From Staphylotrichum longicolle (taxonomy: Eukaryota > Ascomycota > Sordariomycetes > Sordariales > Chaetomiaceae): a stretch of DNA of 64,000 bases. Location: contig JAHCVI010000005.1 of NCBI GenBank assembly GCA_019096155.1, forward strand, positions 2,986,468 to 3,050,467, in the 5' to 3' direction. The notes under the pieces were generated by a model. That model was not told the origin of the DNA, searched no databases, and was given only the letters and a program-made list of their open reading frames with translations. A program made the position numbers and the translations under genes. Shown piece by piece: positions 1 through 11,213 of the stretch (within the stretch, counting starts at the first letter, position 1; every line of letters starts with the position of its first letter).

Positions 1-1372
1 ATGAGCCTCTCGAGTTCCTTGTCGTTGTTGTGTTCTCCTCGCTACGTTAGGCGGCATCCAATCTAGGGCTGCACACGGCTTGCTACTGATGGATTAATGA
101 TAATCAAAATGCTTCTCCCAAGGACGGCTGACACTGGATATAGACTTTAAACCGCCCATAGACTGATGACGAGTATCAACAGGCAGAGAGAGGACAAATA
201 CTAGTCTTACCAAGAACAACTGGCCCGGGCGAGGAGAGCAGATTGGCTTGCGCAATCTCATGTCGTGTCCTCCGCGGATCATGACTCAAGTTCAGGGGTA
301 ACACAACAATGGCATCCATGAGCGGCATCATCAAATCACATCAGCCACACATATACACACGCACGCACACAAAAAATACACAAACAGTGGAGTCAACCTC
401 TTCAATTGCTACTAGACCACCATTCCCATCAGCTCTCCACCCAGGCTTTTCACACCGTCTATCAGTCAAGCAGGTCAAAATCCCACAACCCGAATTCTAT
501 CTCGAACCCTCCCATCTCCCTCTCATAGGTATCACACACTCCCGACAAGCCACCAACAACTACCCTTTCCCCAAACCATAAAGTTGGCCTGAGTTCAACC
601 CCCAACACCCCCTTCTTCGCAACACCTCACCCCACCCCCATAACCCCCACACAACAACCAACCGCCATCGGCACAGCCACCTCAATAGGGGAAAAAAAAA
701 AAAAAATCGAGGGAAACAAGGTATCCATCCCACCTAACCCGGTATCAATAATAAGAATATATGGTATATCAGAACCCAAACAGAAACGCCACCCAATGAT
801 CTTTAAAAACTCCCAGACTATGACAGAACTCGCCATGCACCAGACACCATGACACCATGACACCTTGCCGCGCCGCGCCGCGCCATACAATACAAGGGCG
901 GGCGGACATAGTCCCAAATCCCAGGCCAAGTAAGCCAGATGATGTTGAAAACACAAAAACATGGGACAACAAAACCTCAACAAAATCAGAGACGATATGA
1001 TAAGATGATAGACGTAAAAAACCGCATAACTCCAGAAAAGCAAGACGAGATAGGAGACGGACAGAGTGTTTGAGGATATGGAATGCACGGTGAGATTAGA
1101 AGAGGGATGGTTAGTGGTAATGCGAGTCGGGTGGTAAGCAAGGGTGGTATCATTGGCGTTGGAACAGCAAAAGAAAGAAAGAATAGAAAAAAAAAATGCG
1201 GTGATGAACCGAGATGATGAACTGAGTCGATGATGATGATAGCGGGAGTGTCCGGTGGTGGATTGTAGCGTGGTGCGTGGCGGCCGATACACTGCGCGAA
1301 GCAGATCGGTCGACTATGGCCAGTCGATGATGATGACGATGGTGTTGAGCAATTTTGTGTTGACCAGGCAGG
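1..1372. other. Intergenic, 3-prime flank of LTE1
   Basis: No coding region is supported. Open frames here are short, unrelated to known families and compositionally biased (proline/histidine-rich or hydrophobic). An A-run lies near 690-705. The stretch most likely holds the 3-prime UTR of LTE1 and the flank of a gene left of the window. Confidence 0.5.
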
Positions 1373-4300
1373 CTACTCCAACGCGTCACTCAGCCGCCGA
1401 ATCTCCTCATCAGCGAGCGCGCCCATCCACAAGCACCGCTCCGTAATCCCTTCAATCGGCTGAAACGCGTACAGCGTGCTCGCCTCGAGCAGTCTCAACA
1501 GCGTCTTGACCACGCCGGCCGCGGTCCGGCACCGCTCAAAGTTGACCAGCGGCGCCGTCGTGGGCGAGCTCGCAATCTCGCTCGGCTTCTGCGCATTGAA
1601 CAGCAGATCGTGCGTGTAGATGCCCACAAACGGGATGCACCCCATGTCGGCGACCGCGACGCCCCCCCCCCCCATCTCGGCGCGCATATTGTAAAAGTTC
1701 CTCGTCGGCGACAGCAGTGCCTCGAGCTCCCTCAGCGTCCGGCGATCGCCCGCCGGCACCATCGCCCACGTCTTGTTCAGCCTCCCAATCTCGTTGCTGG
1801 TCAGCGCAATGGTGATCTGGCTCATGGTGGCAAAGTTGCGGTACCGCCTGCAGTGCGCGGCGATGTGAATGTACTTGATGAGGCACCGCGCGCGCTCCTC
1901 TATGTCCTGCGTGAGCACAATCTCCGAGATGGCCCACTTCACCATGATGTTGAAGCGCGCAATCACGACCTCGACGCCGCGCGCGTCCGTCTCGCGCAGA
2001 AACGACACCCAGCTGCGCACGTTGATGCCGTTCTGCTCGGCATTCTTCCAGCGCATGTCGATGAGCTCTTTCCAGTCGATCTCGTTGAGGGCATCCTTCT
2101 CGACAAGCGTGAACTGTTGCGCGAGTATGTCGCTGTCAAAGGCCAGGATGAAGGGCAGATGCGCAGAGTATTTGTTGTGCTGCGGCGGCGGCGAGCTGAC
2201 CGGGCTGGCGACTGGGTCGGGGATTTCGAGCGTTGGCGCATTGCGCAGCGCCTCCTTCGTGCCGGTCGGGTCACTGGGTGACGAGAGCGGGGTCGGAGAG
2301 AATGGTATGCCTGCTGCGGCCGGTGTGGTGGCGGGGGTGGGCGGCAGAGGCTTCTCCCAGACTTGGTGATCCTGGAGCGTCGGGACAAAAGCGGTCTCGG
2401 GGGACATGTGCAGGGCTTGCATGAGCGTCATGGTCGAGGATGGCGGCCTCGGGCTTGGCGGGTTCGCGGCAAGGGGGTTAGCTGGCAGGGTGGAGATGGC
2501 CACGCCGATGTCCGAGGGAGAGAAGACATCTCCCTGGTCCTGAATCAGCGCCTCTGCAGACATGTCGGAGGAGATGTCACTCTCATTGTCACTGTCCACA
2601 TCCAGGAACGAGTGCTCCTCGAGACTGTCGCGTAGCGGCTCAGCTACCGGTGCAGTGGCCCCCTGCTGAATCCGGTCCATGCTATCCGTCTTCTTGACAA
2701 AGTCATATGAAGGATGCTGAGAGTCGTGGATGCTGTGATCGTCGTCTGGCGTCTCCGGGCCCTCGTCGGGTCCCTGCAGGATCGAACGATCGGTCCACTC
2801 CCGCGTTGCCGTCCGGCTGCGCCCATCATCAGTAAGACCGCGCTGGAGTAGCGGTATCGACGAGTACGAAGCCCTCGAATCGTCGGAAAGAAAGGACTGC
2901 ACGCCACTTTGGCGATCCAGTGGATCGGCCACGTCCAAAAGACCGCCTCGAGGCGTGATTGTGGAGGGTGCGGTCGACGAGGACGGAAGCGGTTCCTCGA
3001 CGAGCTGCGCGTTGCGATGTTCTTTCTTTTCTTCTTCTGTAGCAACATGCACCTCCTCAACTCCCTCGAGGACTTCAAGTTCATATCCATCCTCCTCCAT
3101 TTTCGGAGGTCCGCCGAGATCCATGGACAGCTTGAGGCCAGGCCTTTTTGCCGGGAACTTTCCCTCTAGCTTCAGCAGCGCAGACTCGACTCCTCCGTCA
3201 TCGTCCATGTCGTCGGGGATGAGCGCGAGCTTCTGTGCCTCGGCCTCGAACGAGGGCCGCATGACTGGCTTGGACGAGTGGGTGCTGAAGAGGGACAGAT
3301 TCCGCTTCGGGTTTTGTTCCGCAATGGCGCCGAGAGAAAACCTTTCGACGTTGCCTGTCGAGTAATCACTCGTGACTACATTGACATAGCCACTCGAGTC
3401 TGCAACAGCGCTCTGGAGATACGAGCTGCGGATGGACTCGCTATACGTCGTCAGTGACGCAGCGGACCGAGACCTCCTGAGGGGCGTGAAGTCCAGGTCG
3501 CCCACATTGGAGACGGCGCGGAGGTCACCACCGGGCCTTCTCCGGAGAACGCGAAGCGGCTGGGGAACCATGACGGGGGAGTCATCCACGGACTGCCCCG
3601 AGACCGTGGTCGCGTCAAAGCTGCGAATCGTCGGCTGGCGGAAGCTTCCACTTGCAAAGGACGCGCGGCGGGTGAGGCCCCTCGAGCGATTTGACATGTA
3701 CGACCGGCTGGAAGACTGCCTCGTGTGTCCTCTCGCATGGCTGAGTGGAGGCCGGCGAGGGTCCTGGTTTAAGAAGTCGAGCGAAGGGCGTACTTGCTCT
3801 TCGGAAGGCCGTGGGTTGACCCCGAGGGTGTCCAAGTCGGGAATGAATGGTGGCAGAGGATCGGCGGACATCGAATGGCGCAGCATATGCTGGCCAAGAA
3901 TATATGACGACCGCCTGGGCGTCCCCATGGGGCGACCAGGGGGCGTGTTTGGAGGTGTCGGGTCTGCGCCGTTGGGCGCGAATGCTTCGGCAAAGGCCTC
4001 TACCGACGAGTTGACAGCCGGGAGGGCACCGGTCATGATGGGGTAGTCGTCCGGCAGCGAGGTGTCATCAACAATAACAATGGACTTGCTGCCAGTGGTA
4101 ATGCCCATGTCGCTTGTTGGTCGGTTCAGGACGTGGTCGTTCGAGAAACTATAGGGTGACGTGTTGAGGTACGAATTCGAGGACCCCGCAGGCTCATTGG
4201 GAGCCTGCATTTCGACAGTTGGGGGAGAAACCTGTTCGGATTTCTCCGACTGGCCCATAGAGTCTTCTCGGACAGCCTTCTTGAAGTCCTCGGCCACTTC

Positions 4301-6487
4301 GGCGCCGAGGAGATCGATCCGGACTGGAGGTCGGCCCCACGTTTGACGGGCCCGTGCCTGCGGCACAATCGCGGTACCGGGCAGTCTGTTGGTGGTCGCA
4401 CCCCTAGGACCAATGGGCGAGATATTGATGTATTGCCCCTGAGCGGAAGACCCGTTCTGGCCCTTAGTGCTCAACGCGCGTCGCACGCTGCCCAGAAGCC
4501 TCTTCATACCCGGCCCAGACATAGCGGATGCCATGGTGGCCCCCTTGGTCAACTCAACAGCGGCGGGCTTCAAGATGGTGGTTTGTCTCACGTTCGTGTT
4601 CGGCGGGTGGACTTCGACGAACGCCTGAGGAGGCGGCAGGAAATTACCCCGGACCAGACTTCCAGCGTAGGGAAGTGCCAAGAGGAACTCGGCATTCTTG
4701 TAGAGACCTCTCTCTGTCGTGGTCGGGTGCTCGCGCAAAGAATCACTCAGGCTGCCGTTCCGTTTGTGAGACGTCTGGGCGCGGGCGCGCTTGCCGACAA
4801 GAGCGCGAGGAGTGATGGCAACGGCGTCTGAGTTGTGGATAGCGCTGGGATCAACAGGGTGTGCGGCTGGGTAACCAGCGGCAGGTCGCGCAGGCCGCAT
4901 GCTCTTCGTCGGGAACGAGCACGACACTACATCCACGCTCATCATACTCGTCGGCGAGATAGCGCCGTTCCGGTCCGGCCCCTCGTTGTCGGCGGCATTC
5001 TCGGGGGTAGCGGGGCGGTCTCCAGCCACAACGGCATCGATGTGGCCCGCCGTCGCCACGCCAGAAAACAAGAAGCTCGTGCGGTCGCGAGGACTGGCCG
5101 AAACTATTTGTATATCGTCAAGCTGAGGCGGCTCGCTGCTGCTGACCTGGAGCCAAAGGGCCGGGTCCAGCTTTGAGTCGCGCTGGCCGGCGATTCCGCC
5201 CGGTGAAACCGGGACATCGGGTCCAAGTGAGGCATCGAATTCGGGCCCGTCCCAGAACTGGGCGCAGACTCTTCGCCAGCACTTCTTGAGCTCAGCCAGG
5301 ATCTTGAGCGGCACTTTGCGTGCGCTCGATTCCTGCGAGAACTCGTCGATAAGCTCGTTGAGGAGGCGGCAGAATGTGACTCGGATGTTGTAGTCAACGA
5401 GAAAGTCGTCGATGAAGTAATTGAGGATCCAATGGCGCAGGGCGACAAAGGTGCGGACCCGTACTACCTGGCCAATCTCGTCGAGCCTGCTCAAGGCCCA
5501 GCGAAGCCGGGCAACCAGCATGCGGACAAGGTCGATTGGCTCGAGGAAGCAGCGGTAGGTCAGGAAGAAATCGGAGAGCAGCTCGTAATCGACGAAGCTC
5601 GGCGACGTGATCTCGGCAACCAGGCGGGGCGGAGTGGCGGCCGTCACGGCGCCGGAAGCAGAGTAGCGGACGATAGCGCGGTCATCGCAAGCGGGTTTCA
5701 AGGTCAGGGCGTCGAACATGGAGGGCTCGATGACGAGGTGCGTAGACAAGTATGTTGCTCGGAGCCGGGGCGGAAGACGAGACGAGGCGGAGCTGAGACG
5801 GCGAGAGGGATCGGCCATGGGAGACAGCATCCCGGACATGCGGAATAAGCTCGGCCTCCCAGAGTTGTTCGAGATGCCATCTTGTGGCGTGAGGCGCAGA
5901 AACGAAGCACTGCTCGAGCGGATCTCCTCGGTCGGGGCATACGAGGAGCCGCGGATGAAGGGCGTCCCTCGTATGCTGAAACGAGGGGTGCCTATCTTCC
6001 ACGAGGGAATCGCCACTTCCAACAATGGCGCGTGATGCAGGTCCATGTCCTCGACGCTCCTCGGTCGCTGCTCTTCCCCCGGCTGGGTAATGACGACTTT
6101 GAAACCCCCGGGCTCTGATTCTCGCGCGATGCTCGTCTCGGGCAGGGTGGAGTCGGACATGGCCCGACGATGGCGTTGCCGGATCTTGATTTGCTTCTCG
6201 CCCGAGTTCGCATACGCCAGGCTGGGTGACGAAGACGGCGGGTGCGACGGTGTCCAGTCGCGGGGGGGCAGCTGCGCGTGCGCGTCCAACCCCAGGCGTT
6301 GCTCCGGTGCTATGGTCTCCAGTCCGGCGGTGCTCGGGGGCGTCATGGGGAACACAAAGTGTGGCTGGGGGTACCGCTGATTTGCGGGGCGGACAGTCGG
6401 CCTGAGAGTCATTAGAATTGGTGCTTCGGCCGACTGACGTCGAGCATGCATGGGATGGGGTGTTGTGGGTGCAGCTTGCACGCGCAT
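1373..6487 (-). CDS. LTE1: Lte1-type guanine nucleotide exchange factor (RasGEF)
   Basis: Single-exon gene of 1704 aa. Residues about 255-385 form a RasGEF N-terminal domain (landmarks SFVDYELLSDFFLTYRCF and RHWILNYFIDDF). Residues about 1443-1704 form the catalytic CDC25-like RasGEF domain (LPFILAFDSDILAQQFT, ARFNIMVKWAISEIV, FATMSQITIALTS). Between them is about 1000 aa of low-complexity, Ser/Pro-rich sequence. A GEF pair at the two ends of a very long protein is the Lte1 layout; the Cdc25/Ste6 RasGEFs also carry SH3 domains, and none is seen here. In budding yeast Lte1 promotes mitotic exit and polarity at low temperature; in filamentous fungi the role is less defined. The start is the first in-frame ATG. 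A poly-C run at 1661-1673 encodes a Gly run inside the catalytic domain, so this site deserves a read check, but the frame stays open. Confidence 0.9.
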   Translation of the reverse strand: MRVQAAPTTPHPMHARRQSAEAPILMTLRPTVRPANQRYPQPHFVFPMTPPSTAGLETIAPEQRLGLDAHAQLPPRDWTPSHPPSSSPSLAYANSGEKQIKIRQRHRRAMSDSTLPETSIARESEPGGFKVVITQPGEEQRPRSVEDMDLHHAPLLEVAIPSWKIGTPRFSIRGTPFIRGSSYAPTEEIRSSSASFLRLTPQDGISNNSGRPSLFRMSGMLSPMADPSRRLSSASSRLPPRLRATYLSTHLVIEPSMFDALTLKPACDDRAIVRYSASGAVTAATPPRLVAEITSPSFVDYELLSDFFLTYRCFLEPIDLVRMLVARLRWALSRLDEIGQVVRVRTFVALRHWILNYFIDDFLVDYNIRVTFCRLLNELIDEFSQESSARKVPLKILAELKKCWRRVCAQFWDGPEFDASLGPDVPVSPGGIAGQRDSKLDPALWLQVSSSEPPQLDDIQIVSASPRDRTSFLFSGVATAGHIDAVVAGDRPATPENAADNEGPDRNGAISPTSMMSVDVVSCSFPTKSMRPARPAAGYPAAHPVDPSAIHNSDAVAITPRALVGKRARAQTSHKRNGSLSDSLREHPTTTERGLYKNAEFLLALPYAGSLVRGNFLPPPQAFVEVHPPNTNVRQTTILKPAAVELTKGATMASAMSGPGMKRLLGSVRRALSTKGQNGSSAQGQYINISPIGPRGATTNRLPGTAIVPQARARQTWGRPPVRIDLLGAEVAEDFKKAVREDSMGQSEKSEQVSPPTVEMQAPNEPAGSSNSYLNTSPYSFSNDHVLNRPTSDMGITTGSKSIVIVDDTSLPDDYPIMTGALPAVNSSVEAFAEAFAPNGADPTPPNTPPGRPMGTPRRSSYILGQHMLRHSMSADPLPPFIPDLDTLGVNPRPSEEQVRPSLDFLNQDPRRPPLSHARGHTRQSSSRSYMSNRSRGLTRRASFASGSFRQPTIRSFDATTVSGQSVDDSPVMVPQPLRVLRRRPGGDLRAVSNVGDLDFTPLRRSRSAASLTTYSESIRSSYLQSAVADSSGYVNVVTSDYSTGNVERFSLGAIAEQNPKRNLSLFSTHSSKPVMRPSFEAEAQKLALIPDDMDDDGGVESALLKLEGKFPAKRPGLKLSMDLGGPPKMEEDGYELEVLEGVEEVHVATEEEKKEHRNAQLVEEPLPSSSTAPSTITPRGGLLDVADPLDRQSGVQSFLSDDSRASYSSIPLLQRGLTDDGRSRTATREWTDRSILQGPDEGPETPDDDHSIHDSQHPSYDFVKKTDSMDRIQQGATAPVAEPLRDSLEEHSFLDVDSDNESDISSDMSAEALIQDQGDVFSPSDIGVAISTLPANPLAANPPSPRPPSSTMTLMQALHMSPETAFVPTLQDHQVWEKPLPPTPATTPAAAGIPFSPTPLSSPSDPTGTKEALRNAPTLEIPDPVASPVSSPPPQHNKYSAHLPFILAFDSDILAQQFTLVEKDALNEIDWKELIDMRWKNAEQNGINVRSWVSFLRETDARGVEVVIARFNIMVKWAISEIVLTQDIEERARCLIKYIHIAAHCRRYRNFATMSQITIALTSNEIGRLNKTWAMVPAGDRRTLRELEALLSPTRNFYNMRAEMGGGGVAVADMGCIPFVGIYTHDLLFNAQKPSEIASSPTTAPLVNFERCRTAAGVVKTLLRLLEASTLYAFQPIEGITERCLWMGALADEEIRRLSDALE

Positions 6488-9400
6488 GTTTGCCCTACCT
6501 CAGATATATGCGGCCATTGTTTCCGACGTTTGCAACCGCAAACTGTCTCCCTTCGCGACCGGCCGAGCCTCCATCGGGAGCGATTTCCCACCTGTCGTCA
6601 TCCTGGCTGGGCTTCTTTGCGCGGCGCCCCGCTAGGATCTCCTCGTGCGACCTGCGTTCGGTAACGGGTAACAGGGGCTTCGTTTGCGAACTGGCGGAAA
6701 CCCAAGGCTTCGTCTTGCCCAGCCCGATGCCCGGCACGCCGCGTCCCGTCTTTGCCCATCTGCTGTCCTTTCCAGGCCTCGGCGGTGGTTGGATCAGGAC
6801 TCTTTCCGGGGATGCTGGGAGCCGTAATGGGGGTTCCGTTGCTGAGAGTGGTTGCCCAAGGGGCCGTGTCGACGACCCCGTCGCGATGGACGACGGGGAC
6901 AAATCGGGGTCCATTGCGCAGGGACCAGTCGTGACTCGCGGGAGCCGACCGTTATGTCCCAGTGGTGCTGCTCCTGCTGCCGTTGCCGAGACTGGCGGGG
7001 ATCGGAGACATTGAGGGTTAGGACCAGCGCATTGGCAATTCCTTGTCGGCGTTCATATGCGGCGCGGCGACGAAGTCGAGAGAGAGTTTGCGAGAGGGCG
7101 GCCGTCGAGTTGGTCAAGTTGGTCGGGCTGGTTCCTGTTGGCCGTGTTTACCCAGGCGTGCTGCACGGGCGGGCGAGCACAGAGAGCAGGCGGGCCGAGC
7201 AAGCAAACGAGCGACAAGGGTTGGTGCGCGTTGCAACAACAGCCACAAATACTTGAACAGGTCGGCGCCGTAAAGCAAAGGCAGGCCCAAAAGAGAGAAA
7301 AAAAAAGAACAAACACAGAGTTGTCGTTGCTGGGAAGCTTCCAGGTTGGTATTGGCCGAGAGAGTGTTCTCGCGAGCAGGTATCAACCTTGGAATGGCGC
7401 TGCGAATCCGAGAACAGAGAGGTCGAGTGCGGTTGAGTGCAGTCGTCGAACGGGAGAGCAACCCTTTGATCGGCGAGTGGGGAAAGCAAGGAAAGCAACA
7501 GCATCGAGCCTGCTGTTCGGTACCCTGGCTCGACCTGGTCACTGCAGGAGCAGGGTCACCCCTCCGCTCCAGCGCGTGATAAGGCCTAGGTGGGAAATTT
7601 GCAGAGTGGGGCGTGCTGAGAGTTGGGGACGGAGGAGCCGGGGCTTGCAGGCGGAAGAGAGCCGAGAGCAGGAGCACTGCCCGAAATCAAAGTGCTAGTG
7701 AAGTGTTGGAATTGACGAATTACTCTCAAAGTGCTGTGAACGCAGCACAGTCTACACAGTACCTTTACTTTAGTTCCATACCTTACACTCCAGCTCGGTT
7801 CTGCTTCTTCCACCGCCAAGCCCCCTCCTCTCGCAAACTATTGCTGCATGTGCAATCCCAATCCAGCATCGGGACGAGACGGATTTCTGGGGGAACGCAC
7901 CCGGCCGCCGGGCTGTGGCCCAGCACAGCAGATGGACCAGTGAACGCGACCAGACGACCACAGAGATTGGACGGACGAATCTGCATCATGGGCGAAAAGT
8001 ACCGCGCGCACGGTTCCGCCAACCTTAGCGCACCCGGTGGAGCGGGGCACACTGGGTCCATGATGCGCGTTCGGGTTGACCCTGCGGGGATGACGAGATG
8101 AATGAGAGATGAGCGAGACTTGTGTCTTGCGTCTCTGTCTTGTGTCTCTCCTCTCGTCGAGATGCAAAAGTGAGCCGCAATCTGCTTCCCGTCTCGTCCT
8201 CCCAGCGGTACCAGGAAATGGCCCAACGCCCAATTTGCCGTTTCCTGGCCGTTGCCCGGAACCAGAGAGAGCATCAACCTGCCGCGGTTGGGGGCTGGGC
8301 CACACGTGGGTGCTTGCTGCGGTACCTTTGCTGGGCTTGCTGTGGTGGAGCTCGGGGTTGGCGCGGGTTCCAGTTCTGGGAAGCTCCCCCGGTCGTGGCT
8401 TCGCGGGACCAGCTTCCGGTCCTCGCTTGGCCGTTGCCCTCATTTCCCAGACGGCCGGATTCGTTTGAGCTGAACGCCAGAAGCTTCACAAGCCTTCCAC
8501 CAAGGCAGACGGTCAACCTCAAACAGCCCGTCTGGCCAGACAACAGGGTCATTCCTGGTATCGCCATCGGACTTGGAGTGGAGAGCACTCTTCAGCCTGA
8601 CGCCTTGGGACGAATGACGCTGCGCTGAACGGCGAACATTGCATCAGGGGGCCGAGCCAGATCCTGCCAGATCTCGCCTGCCCCGAGACCCCTTTTCCCC
8701 TTCGGTGACCCGTCGTGTTGGGCAACAACCCCAGTTGCGGAACTGTGGAGAAATCGTCATTTCAGGGACAGGCACAATCAACCCATTTGCAAGCACAGGC
8801 CAACCCCCACGTCACCCGTTCCTGCGGTGCCGAATGGCGGGTGTGGCGTCTGGGGTCTCTGCCAATTCCAAGGACGGCAAACTCCCGTGGGAGAGCAACT
8901 CCTGCGTCATGCAGCATTTGCGCCGCCCCATTCACGTCACACAGCAGATAGTTAGCAAGCAGAGGAGCGAGAGCGAGCGAGCGAGGCTCACAATGCCGCA
9001 AGCGAGGATAGCGAGCAAAAAGACGGCAAACAATGGGGCACACCGCCTGGCACTTGCATCTCGGGTTCCGCCTCAACAAGCCTCGACGTCAATGACTTGC
9101 GCCTCTTCTCAGCCCTGGCCAGTTGCCGACGCGGCCCCAACGGTGGGTGCCACGCCAACCTTGTGCCGTGCCTGATCGCCACCAAGCTAGTGTAAACCCT
9201 CCGGTTCGTGGCACATGTCCGTCATGCCGACAGAAACTCGTGGCCGATCACCCAAACGGCCGTCTTCCGGCACGAGATTTCGCCGAATGGAGATCGACAG
9301 GTCGGCTTGGCGACTTGCCCTATCCAGAGACGAATGGCATCGTCAACCCACGAGCCGCGAACGGGCGGCGGTGTGTCCAAGTTGTCTCGAACCATCAAGG

Positions 9401-10451
9401 TGCTCTGTCTGTCATCTTGCACAATTCAACCCAGCCCCAGCCCAGCCGAGCCCAGCCCAGCCCGCCCCTCTTGTGAATGCTGGCGCATGTCAAACACCAA
9501 CTTTTTCTTCTTTTCTCATTCCGTGATGAGATGGGGTCGATTAATATCTCTCATGTCATGCCAGCCCCTGCCTGCCCCAATGGCCAAGCCCAACCTCATC
9601 TCTCCCCAATCCCATCGATCCATCTCGAGCACCTGGAGGCAATGGGTCCAGAACAGCATCTCCTTCCGTCTCCGAACCCACCAAACTATAGGTTGTATCG
9701 CACAGCAGCGGAGTCCAATGCCTAATGTCGTCATAAAAACCCACCCACACATCTCCTTTCCCCAATGCACCCCAAACCAGGAACCAACGTGCATCTTGCA
9801 TCTTACATCTTGCATCTTTGCATCCAACGCGCGCAACCCACCCACTTGGCATTTCATAATCCCACCGCAATCTGCCGTGCATCAGTGGAGCGGCAGTGGA
9901 TAATCCATGATGACACGATCTGACGATGTCTCGAGCCGATCCCCAGTCCACGTGTGCGATGTGGATCGTTGATCTGTCGCGGCCCCTTGCCCAGACTGAC
10001 CTGAGCCAGGAACTGTCTAGATAGAGATGATCGGCAGGTCCAAAGGACGCTTGAGGCTAGGTTATAAACGGTGGAGGGTCGTTGCGGTGGTGGAGTTTAG
10101 GGTTTGGAGGGGATTGGGCACGCTGATCGACGTTGTTGGTTCCTGTTGTGGAAGTATTCTTCAACGTCCTTCTGCTTTTGGATTAGGGAATGGGCCACTG
10201 ACCCTTTCGGGGTCGATTGGTATGCTTGGCTAAGTTGCTCGTTAACAATGTATTGTCGTTTCTTGCTTGACAGCTTAGAGTCAATGTTGAAGAAGAGACT
10301 TAAGCTTTGTCTCTCAACGCGAAGCTACTCATACAGCCCTCTTCGAGTCCTCCTGGACATGTTGCACACAGCTCCTGCATAAGGTAGCTCGTCTTATTAA
10401 ACGTTTGAAGAGATCAGAGACATGCCTGACATTGTCATTTAGGATTGACTT
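6488..10451. other. Long intergenic region upstream of LTE1
   Basis: About 4 kb with no supportable gene. Many overlapping open frames exist on both strands, as expected for GC-rich DNA, but none shows a domain, a credible intron structure or consistent third-position bias. It includes CCAGC-type short repeats near 9425-9475 and clustered GCATCTT words near 9785-9825. The part next to 6487 should hold the LTE1 promoter and 5-prime leader. An unannotated RNA gene cannot be excluded. Confidence 0.45.
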
Positions 10452-10874
10452 AAACTTAAAAAAAAGGCAAAAGCTCACCGGTCACCCCCCTCACGCGGGG
10501 AGTTGACCGGCTACGAAAACCCTCTGACGAGTTTTACTAGTTGTAGTAGTCGGAGCATCCTCCCACCACCGCAGATTCCGCTGCTCGAGTCCTGTCGGAC
10601 CAGGGACTCCTCCTTGCGGAGGAGTGTCGGTGTTGCTCACTGTGGAGCGGTTGTGCATCTCTTCTCTTTTTTAGAAGACCTATGTTATCGGTGTGACCAC
10701 CTTGCAGGCCCAGCAGGAGAACCCTTTGACTCTGTTCTTTTCTTTTTTTTTTTGGTCAGGGTGCTCCTGTTGGGAATCGAACGGGCGAGTGCCCCGTCTG
10801 GGGAGAGAGCTCTGGCTCTCCCATCGGTATTTGCAGAGAATTTCTGCAAGTCTATGTTCCCCCCGCTCGGCCAC
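10452..10874 (-). repeat. SINE-like structured element, copy A (tRNA-like head, hairpin tail)
   Basis: Read on the minus strand, it begins with an A-box-like word (GTGGCCGAGCGG, complement of 10863-10874) and a B-box-like word (GTTCGATTCCC, complement of 10772-10782). Hairpins lie at 10831-10849 (TTGCAGA/TCTGCAA), 10801-10822 (GGGAGAG/CTCTCCC) and around 10783-10794. An A-rich run (10739-10754) follows, then further hairpins at 10606-10625 (ACTCCTCC/GGAGGAGT, 4-nt loop) and 10587-10609. The tail has hairpins at 10516-10535 and 10478-10510 and ends in a T-run. The tail is shared with the element at 30485-30745. The T-arm does not pair like a true tRNA, so this is not a tRNA gene. A Pol III-derived retroposon is the simplest reading, but the outer limits are uncertain. 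Confidence 0.6.
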
Positions 10875-10904
10875 GGCCGGTTTTTTTTGGTATTTTTGCG
10901 GGGG

Positions 10905-11213
10905 GACATTTGGGTGCCTGCGGGAAGTTGTATATATACCCTGGCGAGGGGTTCCTTCCTTTACTCTTGGGGTGGCGATGCGGAAGGGCGTGCGAGGCAG
11001 GCACCCATGAGGCCGGGGCCATGGCAACGAAGGGAGCTTAGGTTTGACGGTTTGGAGATCGAACACCAACAATGCGACTGTCACATTCTCAAACTCTCCT
11101 CATCATCAAGAACTGGATATTTACGTTGACATGTCACATCAAGACACACGTCAATAACAGATCCCATCCATATATTCTATCACCGCAAACTACAATATCT
11201 ACCACCACCCAAA
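10905..11213. other. Intergenic, 3-prime flank of SEC18
   Basis: No gene is seen. It includes a TATATATACC stretch near 10931 and the probable 3-prime UTR of SEC18 close to 11214. Confidence 0.4.

Noticed and set aside
627..1292. 221-codon minus frame with hydrophobic stretches
   Set aside because: Low-complexity His/Ser/Phe composition from AT/GA-rich 3-prime flank; no family likeness.
1661..1673. Poly-C run in LTE1 as a frameshift site
   Set aside because: The frame is continuous through it and both flanks match the RasGEF domain, so no shift is needed.
10764..10880. A true tRNA-Leu/Ser gene
   Set aside because: A and B boxes are present, but the T-stem and acceptor stem do not pair; kept only as the tRNA-like head of a repeat.
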